Positions 1 through 4,593 of a stretch of DNA of 6,119 bases are shown in pieces. The DNA comes from Planctomycetaceae bacterium (GTDB taxonomy: Bacteria > Planctomycetota > Planctomycetia > Pirellulales > UBA1268), in NCBI GenBank assembly GCA_003488325.1, contig DNLZ01000060.1:1997-8115 (forward strand). The letters run 5' to 3'. The translations under genes and the position numbers were made by a program. Every line of letters begins with the position of its first letter. The first letter of the stretch is position 1. The notes below the pieces were generated by a model. The model saw only the letters and a program-made list of their open reading frames with translations. It ran no database searches and was not told the origin of the DNA.

Positions 1-47
1 AGGGGGACGCATGCGCCAGGGCGGGTCGTGTGCGGGTACGATCCGGG

Positions 48-82
48 ACTGGTCGACGGGGCGACGAGGCTCGTCGACCGGT
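48..82 (+). other. 13-bp stem-loop upstream of the epimerase gene
   Basis: Bases 48-60 pair with 70-82 around a 9-base loop. The stem has 13 pairs, two of them G-T wobbles (50/80 and 59/71). Each arm contains the self-palindrome GTCGAC. It is the longest hairpin I found in the window. No T-run follows on either strand, so it is not a textbook intrinsic terminator. It could be a terminator for a gene ending before the window, or part of a structured leader for the epimerase gene. Confidence 0.5.
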
Positions 83-87
83 GACGC

Positions 88-108
88 GAGCGCGGGAGTC
101 CTGCGCTC
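88..108 (+). other. 9-bp stem-loop, second of a tandem pair
   Basis: Bases 88-96 pair with 100-108 (arms GAGCGCGGG and CCTGCGCTC, one G-T wobble at 94/102) around a three-base loop. It begins five bases after the 48-82 hairpin and ends 20 bases before the proposed epimerase ATG at 129. The bases between it and the ATG are C-rich with no Shine-Dalgarno motif. The function is unknown: a structured leader or a double terminator are the simplest options. Confidence 0.45.
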
Positions 109-128
109 CACAACCCCGTTCCCCGCCG

Positions 129-860
129 ATGCATGCGTCCGAATCGACCACCGTGCCTGTCCGCGCGCTCTCACGAGACGAGGTCCGGTCGCTCGACCGA
201 CGTGCGATCGAGCACTACGGGGTGCCGGGCGTCGTGCTGATGGAAAATGCGGGCCGCGGCGCGGCCGATCTGCTGACGCGGCTCTGGCCGGACGCGCGGA
301 ACGTGACGATCCTCTGCGGTCACGGCAACAACGGCGGCGACGGGTTCGTGATCGGCCGGCATCTCGACGGCGCCGGAGTTCGCGTCCGGATCCTGCTGGC
401 CGCATCGCCGCCCCGGATCGGGGGTGACGCGGCGACGATGTTCGAGATCGTGCGGCGGTCCGCCATCCCCTGGGAGGATCGCGCGGACGCCGACGCCCAC
501 GCCTTTCGGGCCGGCCTCGCCGGTGCCGACGTGGTCGTCGACGCCCTGCTCGGGACGGGCGCGGTCGGGCCGCCACGAGGCGCGATCGCCGCGGCGATCG
601 ACGGGCTGCGCAGACGCTCGGCGGACGTGAACCCGCCGAAGGTGCTGGCGATCGACGTGCCCTCCGGTCTCGACGCGGATTCGGGCGACGTGCCCGGCGA
701 CTGCGTGCGAGCCGACGCGACGGCGACGTTCGTCGCACGCAAGCGGGGGTTCGCCGCTCCCGGTGCCGCGGCATTCACCGGCGCGGTCCACATCGTGGGG
801 ATCGGTGCCCCGCGCGCGCTCCTCGCCGAGTTCGGCCTCCCGCCGGGCCCGGTCGGCTGA
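129..860 (+). CDS. nnrE: NAD(P)H-hydrate epimerase (YjeF N-terminal domain, stand-alone)
   Basis: This 243-residue cytosolic enzyme should interconvert the R and S forms of NADHX and NADPHX, the hydrated and inactive forms of the cofactors, so that the S-specific dehydratase can restore them. Family motifs appear in order: MENAGRGAA (38-46), the glycine-rich binding loop GHGNNGGDGF (64-73), VVDALLGTG (136-144) and AIDVPSGLDADSG (174-186), then a typical end with TFVARKRG (200-207) and HIVGIGAP (221-228). Only the epimerase half is present. Many bacteria fuse it to the NnrD dehydratase (about 500 residues in total), so the dehydratase should be encoded elsewhere. An in-frame GTG at 30 would add 33 residues unlike the family and run through both hairpins, so I chose the ATG at 129, although it has no Shine-Dalgarno motif. 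The gene converges with the NHL gene. The family call is firm; the exact start is not. Confidence 0.92.
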   Translation: MHASESTTVPVRALSRDEVRSLDRRAIEHYGVPGVVLMENAGRGAADLLTRLWPDARNVTILCGHGNNGGDGFVIGRHLDGAGVRVRILLAASPPRIGGDAATMFEIVRRSAIPWEDRADADAHAFRAGLAGADVVVDALLGTGAVGPPRGAIAAAIDGLRRRSADVNPPKVLAIDVPSGLDADSGDVPGDCVRADATATFVARKRGFAAPGAAAFTGAVHIVGIGAPRALLAEFGLPPGPVG

Positions 861-876
861 ACGTTCTGGCGGCCGG
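849..876. terminator. Possible weak hairpin between convergent genes
   Basis: CCGGTCG (849-855) can pair with CGGCCGG (870-876): seven pairs with one wobble and a 14-base loop. It straddles the stop of the epimerase gene and ends just before the stop of the convergent NHL gene at 879. There is no T-run and the loop is long. Such G/C-only pairings are common by chance in this sequence, so position is the main argument. Confidence 0.25.
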
Positions 877-878
877 CA

Positions 879-2030
879 CTACGTCGCCCGATCGACCCGC
901 TCGAGCTTCGTGACCCGGCCGGTGGCGACCCACTCGGCGACGACGATGTCGCCCTCCGGCGTGAAGCAGGCGTCGTGCGGATGGACGAACTGGCCGTCGA
1001 TCCACTTGTCGGGCTGCTGCCTCAGATCCTTGATCTCGGCGAGCCGCTCCACCGCCCGGCCGAGCCGCGCCACCACCTTGTTGTCCGCGTCGAGGAGGGA
1101 GACGCACGCCTTGAGTTCCGGCACGACCATCAAGTGCTTCCACGTCTCCAGGTTGGCCGGCAGGCCGAAGCCCTCGATGGTCTCGCGGTAGGTCCCGTCG
1201 AGGGCGAAGGTCTGCAGGGTGTTGTGGGCGCGGTCGGCGACCACGATCGATGCTTCCCGGCCGGGTCGGCGATCCACCCACAGTCCGTGCGGCGTGCTGA
1301 ACGTGCCCTTCCCCTCGCCGGGGCCGCCGAAACACGACTTCCAGGTGCCGTCCCGATCGTAGCGATGGATGCGGAAGGCGCCGTAGCCGTCGGCCACGAG
1401 GATGTCGCTCGCGCCCTCGGACGTCTCGACCCCGTCGCCGAGGAAGGCCACGTTGGTCGGCAGGAAGCCCTGGCGCGTCCACGTGGGCTCGGTCGAGAGG
1501 TTCTCACCGGCGGCATAGGCCCCCGACTCCATCGGGGCCTTCCGAAACCACACCGTTTCGCCGGCGAGGGTGAGCTTCGCGATCGCCTTCACCTGCTGAT
1601 AGCCGCAGACGTAGAGGAACTCCTCGTTTCCCTCGCGGCGAATCTCGACGCCATGCCCACCCCCCTGAAACTGGCTGCCGAAGGCCCGCACGAAGGCCCC
1701 CTGGGGGTCGAAGACGAAGATCGCCGGGTGGTCCTTCAGGTTTCGTCGTCCCTCGTGGATCACGTAGAGGTTGCCCGCGGAGTCGACCGCCACGTTGTGC
1801 GTGGTCTGCCACGAGAAACGGTCGGGGAGCTGCGGAAAGTGGTGACGCACCCGGAAGACGTGCTCGCCTTCGCCGACGAGCGTCTCGCGGCCGAGGCGGG
1901 CCGCCCGCACCGGTCGCAGGGCGGTGGTGCCGGCGGCCAGAGCGGCCGTGGCGATGAAGGCCCGGCGTGGGAGCCGTCGGCGTCGTGATGCGTCGGAAGA
2001 ACGAGCCTTCAACGGACGAACGTCTGCCAT
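879..2030 (-). CDS. Tat-exported six-bladed NHL-repeat beta-propeller protein
   Basis: This 383-residue protein has a twin-arginine signal: a basic stretch with PRRAFI (21-26), a hydrophobic Ala-rich segment (about 27-38) and a likely cleavage site near VRA (41-43). It should therefore be exported folded. The mature part reads as six NHL-type blades, with strand motifs such as HNVAVDSAGNLYV (78-90), HGLWVDRR (248-255), IVVADRAHNTLQTF (262-275) and HDACFTPEGDIVVAEW (352-367). Each blade begins with His or Asn at the same place: H78, H126, N193, H248, H299, H352. In the related lyase PAL (peptidyl-alpha-hydroxyglycine alpha-amidating lyase) such histidines bind zinc, so a metal site is plausible. 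The substrate is unknown and I assign no enzyme activity. The ATG at 2030 is preceded by GGGAGAGG nine bases away and followed directly by the Tat signal. The open frame continues upstream to 2450, but that part has no signal-like features. The start overlaps the small upstream gene by 22 bases, suggesting coupled translation. Confidence 0.88.
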   Translation of the reverse strand: MADVRPLKARSSDASRRRRLPRRAFIATAALAAGTTALRPVRAARLGRETLVGEGEHVFRVRHHFPQLPDRFSWQTTHNVAVDSAGNLYVIHEGRRNLKDHPAIFVFDPQGAFVRAFGSQFQGGGHGVEIRREGNEEFLYVCGYQQVKAIAKLTLAGETVWFRKAPMESGAYAAGENLSTEPTWTRQGFLPTNVAFLGDGVETSEGASDILVADGYGAFRIHRYDRDGTWKSCFGGPGEGKGTFSTPHGLWVDRRPGREASIVVADRAHNTLQTFALDGTYRETIEGFGLPANLETWKHLMVVPELKACVSLLDADNKVVARLGRAVERLAEIKDLRQQPDKWIDGQFVHPHDACFTPEGDIVVAEWVATGRVTKLERVDRAT

Positions 2031-2191
2031 CGTGGTGTGCCTCTCCCGCGTTCCTGCGGACGCGGCAGCATACCAACCCCTCGTTCGCGTCCGAATTCCA
2101 CGAGCACGCCGAGATCCTCGTCCTCCTCGAACGGATCGAAGTCGCCGTCGAACGGACCGAAGACGGCGGGGCGGGGCGGGGTGGCGGGCAT
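2009..2191 (-). CDS. Small acidic protein of unknown function, overlapping the NHL gene start
   Basis: This 60-residue frame starts with ATG at 2191, six bases after GGAGGAG (2198-2204), one of the two best ribosome binding sites in the window. I recognise no family. The protein has a Pro-rich start (MPATPPRPAVFGPF), an acidic aromatic core FDGDFDPFEEDEDLG (14-28), a short hydrophobic VLVEF segment and a basic Gly/Arg tail (about 36-60). Codons 1-35 mostly end in G or C, as in the neighbours. The tail uses more A/T-ending codons (GTT, GGT, AGA, ACA, CCA), so its last third may be less constrained. It has no signal peptide or membrane segment. It ends 22 bases inside the NHL gene in another frame and covers that gene's ribosome binding site, so it could couple or regulate translation of the NHL gene. 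A leader peptide without a function of its own is the main alternative. Confidence 0.6.
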   Translation of the reverse strand: MPATPPRPAVFGPFDGDFDPFEEDEDLGVLVEFGRERGVGMLPRPQERGRGTPRWQTFVR

Positions 2192-2202
2192 GGCGGTCTC
2201 CT

Positions 2203-2224
2203 CCGGGATTCAACTGAAGCCCGG
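2203..2224 (-). promoter_or_regulatory. Possible hairpin beside the small gene's ribosome binding site
   Basis: In the minus-strand transcript, CCGGG (plus-strand 2220-2224) pairs with CCCGG (2203-2207). After one mismatch, TTC (2216-2218) pairs with GAA (2209-2211) around a four-base loop. The 3' arm ends inside the GGAGGAG ribosome binding site (2198-2204), so folding would hide its first two bases. The stem is short and may be chance. Confidence 0.25.
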
Positions 2225-2247
2225 GAAGGGGCGCCGAGCAAACTTGG

Positions 2248-2277
2248 TTGAAATCTGCCGTTGAAAACCGGTACCCT
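2248..2277 (+). promoter_or_regulatory. Candidate sigma-70-type promoter for the aminotransferase operon
   Basis: TTGAAA (2248-2253, five of six matches to the -35 consensus) is followed after 18 bases by TACCCT (2272-2277, three of six matches to the -10 consensus). It lies in the most A/T-rich part of the intergenic region. Transcription would begin near 2284, leaving a leader of about 70 bases. The -10 match is weak, so this is a suggestion only. Confidence 0.3.
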
Positions 2278-2355
2278 CGGCTCGACACGTGAAGGGAGAG
2301 GCACAAGCACCCCCCCTTCGGGCGATCTGCCAGTCCACCTCCCGCGCGGGCCCCC

Positions 2356-3612
2356 ATGTCCACGACCGTCGCTCCCGTCGAGGCCTCCGACCCCTGGTTC
2401 CAGGACCTCTTCGCGACGCGGATCGGCGGCGCGCGATACGGCAAGGACACCGCGATCTACAAGTTCGAGAAGATCAAGCGCGCGAAGCGCCAGGCGGTCG
2501 CGGATCATCCCGAGCGCCGCATGCTCGACTTCGGCATCGGCGAGAACGACGAGATGGCCCCCGAGCACGTGCGGGCCGTGATGCGGCGGGAGGTCGACCG
2601 GCCCGAGAACCGCGGCTACGCCGACAACGGCATCGCCCTCTTCAAGCAGGCCGTGGCGTCCTTCATGGAACGCGAGTTCGGCGTCGCCCTCGATCCCGAC
2701 AAGGAGATCAATCACTGCATCGGGTCGAAGACGGCATACGCGATGCTGCCGGCGGCCTTCATCGACCCCGGTGACGTGACGCTGATGACCGTGCCGGGCT
2801 ACCCGGTCGCCGGGACGGCGACGAAGTGGTTCGGCGGCGACGTTCACCGCCTGCCACTGCTCCCCGAGAACGGGTTCATGCCCGATCTCGACGGGATTCC
2901 CGGCGACGTGCTCGAGCGGACGAAGCTGCTCGTGCTGTGCTATCCGAACAGCCCCACCGGTGCGGTCGCCACGCGGCGGTTCTACGACCGCGTCGTCGAG
3001 TTCGCCCATCGCCACCGCGTCGTGGTGGTGCAGGACGCAGCCCACATCATGCTCTCGTACGAGGGTTCTCCGCTCTCCTTCCTCTCGGTGGACGGAGCGA
3101 AGGAGGTCGGCGTCGAGGTGCACTCGATGAGCAAGGGTTTCCACATGATCGGGTGGAGGCTCGGGTGGGTGTGCGGCCACGAGAAGCTGGTGCGGGCATT
3201 CGCCGACGTGAAGGACAACTGCGACTCCGGGCAATTCATCGCGATCCAGAAGGCGGGGGCCGCCGCCCTGGCGGACCCCGCGATCCCGCGCCAGGTGCGC
3301 GAGAAGTACCGACGGCGGCTCGAGAAGCTCGTGGGCGTGCTGCGGGCCGTCGGCTTCGCGGCCACGATGCCGGGCGGCACCTACTTCCTCTACACGAGGG
3401 CCCCGGTCGCGGCGGGTGACCGGTCCTTCGCCACCGCCGAGGATGCGAGCCAGTACCTCATCCGCGACCTCTCGATTTCCACGGTGCCGTGGGACGACTG
3501 CGGCGCGTTCCTGCGCTTCTCGGCGACGTACGAGGCCGAGGACGAGGCGGCCGAGGATGACATCATGGCCGAGGCGCACGCCCGGCTCATGCGCGCCCGA
3601 CTCAAGTTCTGA
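2356..3612 (+). CDS. dapL: LL-diaminopimelate aminotransferase family protein (class I/II PLP enzyme)
   Basis: This 418-residue cytosolic aminotransferase resembles DapL, which converts tetrahydrodipicolinate to LL-diaminopimelate in one step, using glutamate as amino donor, for lysine and peptidoglycan. Family features in order are LDFGIGENDEMAPEHV (57-72), NRGYADNGIALFKQAV (85-100), IGSK (122-125), VPGYPVAG (146-153), ENGFMPDLDGIP (171-182), PNSPTGAV (197-204), VVQDAAH (224-230), the PLP lysine K260 in HSMSKGFHMIGWRLGW, and the carboxylate-binding arginine R387 in LRFSAT. D227 and K260 are 33 residues apart, as are Asp237 and Lys270 in the Arabidopsis enzyme. Two PLP contacts differ from the usual pattern: Ser199 replaces the Asn of NPTG, and His230 replaces the Tyr three residues after D227. 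Both the lysine and the arginine are intact, so the enzyme should be active, but its substrate could have shifted. The ATG at 2356 lacks a clear Shine-Dalgarno motif; the family-like N-terminus supports it. The family is firm, the exact reaction less so. Confidence 0.82.
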   Translation: MSTTVAPVEASDPWFQDLFATRIGGARYGKDTAIYKFEKIKRAKRQAVADHPERRMLDFGIGENDEMAPEHVRAVMRREVDRPENRGYADNGIALFKQAVASFMEREFGVALDPDKEINHCIGSKTAYAMLPAAFIDPGDVTLMTVPGYPVAGTATKWFGGDVHRLPLLPENGFMPDLDGIPGDVLERTKLLVLCYPNSPTGAVATRRFYDRVVEFAHRHRVVVVQDAAHIMLSYEGSPLSFLSVDGAKEVGVEVHSMSKGFHMIGWRLGWVCGHEKLVRAFADVKDNCDSGQFIAIQKAGAAALADPAIPRQVREKYRRRLEKLVGVLRAVGFAATMPGGTYFLYTRAPVAAGDRSFATAEDASQYLIRDLSISTVPWDDCGAFLRFSATYEAEDEAAEDDIMAEAHARLMRARLKF

Positions 3613-3627
3613 ACGGCGAACCACGAC

Positions 3628-3633
3628 GGAGGA
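3628..3633 (+). promoter_or_regulatory. Ribosome binding site of the lipoprotein gene
   Basis: GGAGGA lies seven bases before the ATG at 3641, in the 28-base gap after the aminotransferase stop. It decides the start: the same frame is open further upstream, inside the aminotransferase gene, but that part has no such site, and only this start puts the lipoprotein signal at the N-terminus. Confidence 0.75.
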
Positions 3634-3640
3634 TTCCGCG

Positions 3641-4576
3641 ATGTTCTCATCTGCTTCCACCCGAGCCCGCGTCGGTCGCATCGCGACGGCCGTCGCCCTG
3701 GCCCTCGTCATCGCCTGGAGCGGCGGCTGCGGCGGCAAGAAGAAGTCCACGCTGACGATCGCCCAACGGCTCGAGCGGGCCCGCGCCCAGAAGACGCCGG
3801 AATTGCAGTCACGCGAGCTCGTGCGGGTGGCGCGGAGCCAGTTCAAGGCGGGCGACCGCAAGGGCGCGGCGAAAACCCTCTCCGAAGCCCGGGGACTGAT
3901 CCCGAAGGACAACGACACGATGCTCGTCGCGCCACGGATTCTGGAAGTCGCCGCGCTCTTCGCCGAGATGGACGAAAAGGCGACGGCACGCGGTGTCCTC
4001 GACGAGGTGGTGACCCTGGCCGGCGGCGTGGAAGACCCTCTCGGCAAGACGCTGATGCTCGCCGAGGCCGGGGGCATCTACGGCTCGCAGACCGCCGGCG
4101 CGGGGGATTCCGCCAAGGCGCTCGCGACGCTCAAGGCGGCGGCGACCGCGGCCGACACCGTCGACGACCGCTTCAAGGCCAAGGCGCTCGCTGCCGTCGC
4201 GCTCGGGTATTCGGATGCCGGACTGCTGGACGACGCCAAGGCGATGGTCGAGGCGCTCGAAACGAGCGCCAGGGCCGTCGAGGATCCGCGGGCCCGAGCG
4301 GAGGCCTTCGCAGCGGCGGCGAACGTGCGGGCGAAGGGGGGCGATTCCGACGCGGCCAAGGCGCTCCTCAAGGAGGCCGCCGAGGTGGCCGACACGATCG
4401 ATCGGTCGGAGAACAAGGCCTACGCGCTTCTGGCCGTCGCCAAGGCGAACGCCGCGGCCGGGGACGACGCGGCGGCCGCGAAACTCCTGAAGCAGGCCGA
4501 GGCGGCCGCTCAGCGGGTGGCCGACCAGGAGGCGCAGCGGGTCGTCCGGGAAAAGATCATCGCCGCCAAGAAGTGA
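3641..4576 (+). CDS. Probable lipoprotein with 40-residue TPR-like helical repeats
   Basis: This 311-residue protein starts with a basic stretch, a hydrophobic segment (about 14-26) and SGGC, with Cys30 as the likely lipidated residue, followed by GGKKK. This fits a lipoprotein signal, although Ser at -3 is not the preferred residue. The rest is alpha-helical and Ala/Lys/Asp/Glu-rich. Residues 180-219, 220-259 and 260-299 are three exact 40-residue units, each two helices joined by an AGD/GGD-like turn. Looser units cover 57-97, 98-135 and 136-179 (44 residues). The pattern resembles TPR-type solenoids, which usually bind other proteins; I recognise no named family. There is no catalytic motif. 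The gene follows the aminotransferase by 28 bases and is probably cotranscribed, but nothing ties their functions together. A hairpin at its stop codon may end the transcript. Confidence 0.82.
   Translation: MFSSASTRARVGRIATAVALALVIAWSGGCGGKKKSTLTIAQRLERARAQKTPELQSRELVRVARSQFKAGDRKGAAKTLSEARGLIPKDNDTMLVAPRILEVAALFAEMDEKATARGVLDEVVTLAGGVEDPLGKTLMLAEAGGIYGSQTAGAGDSAKALATLKAAATAADTVDDRFKAKALAAVALGYSDAGLLDDAKAMVEALETSARAVEDPRARAEAFAAAANVRAKGGDSDAAKALLKEAAEVADTIDRSENKAYALLAVAKANAAAGDDAAAAKLLKQAEAAAQRVADQEAQRVVREKIIAAKK
4178..4537 (+). repeat. Three tandem 120-base (40-codon) coding repeats
   Basis: Units run 4178-4297, 4298-4417 and 4418-4537, each encoding exactly 40 residues of the helical repeat. 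Units two and three share an alanine-rich first helix, a GGD/AGD turn and an AAKxLLKxAE second helix. The 12-base word GCCAAGGCGCTC occurs at 4112, 4178 and 4355, always in frame as Ala-Lys-Ala-Leu. DNA identity is otherwise moderate, so the duplication is not recent. Confidence 0.75.
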
Positions 4577-4593
4577 CGCCGTGCCGGGCGTCA
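4574..4593. terminator. Convergent hairpin containing both stop codons
   Basis: TGACGCC (4574-4580) and GGCGTCA (4587-4593) form a perfect seven-bp stem around the six-base loop GTGCCG. The first three bases are the TGA of the lipoprotein gene and the last three are the complement of the photolyase TGA. The whole 14-base gap between the genes thus lies inside the hairpin. It would work from both directions. There is no T-run, so it could be a weak terminator or a 3'-end stabilising structure. Confidence 0.5.

Larger units (their letters stand above)
2192..2355. promoter_or_regulatory. Divergent intergenic region between the two operons
   Basis: This 164-base gap should hold the promoters for the minus-strand small gene/NHL pair and the plus-strand aminotransferase/lipoprotein pair. 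Its most A/T-rich part (about 2241-2270) contains a direct repeat of GTTGAAA at 2247-2253 and 2260-2266, 13 bases apart. Near the minus-strand gene, a short hairpin abuts the ribosome binding site. Near the aminotransferase gene there is a ten-base palindrome CCCGCGCGGG (2341-2350) but no Shine-Dalgarno motif close to the ATG at 2356. A purine-rich GAAGGGAGAGG (2291-2301) lies too far upstream to serve that start. Confidence 0.5.

Noticed and set aside
30..128. A GTG start at 30 adding 33 residues to the epimerase.
   Set aside because: The added residues are Arg-rich and unlike the family, and the region forms two hairpins.
975..1988. A 337-codon plus-strand frame opposite the NHL gene.
   Set aside because: The minus strand encodes a Tat signal and regular propeller blades; the plus frame shows no motif, signal or ribosome binding site.
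2341..2350. The palindrome CCCGCGCGGG just before the aminotransferase start as an operator or hairpin.
   Set aside because: It is only G and C, would leave a two-base loop, and such palindromes are common by chance in this composition.
2031..2450. A 140-codon N-terminal extension of the NHL protein.
   Set aside because: The Tat signal begins right after the ATG at 2030, which has its own ribosome binding site. The extension crosses the divergent intergenic region and has no recognisable features.
1504..4077. An 857-codon open frame on the minus strand covering the aminotransferase gene and parts of its neighbours.
   Set aside because: It is antisense to a clear PLP enzyme with intact motifs, is low-complexity Arg/Pro/Ala/Gly-rich and crosses an intergenic region. 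Long stop-free antisense frames are expected at this GC content.
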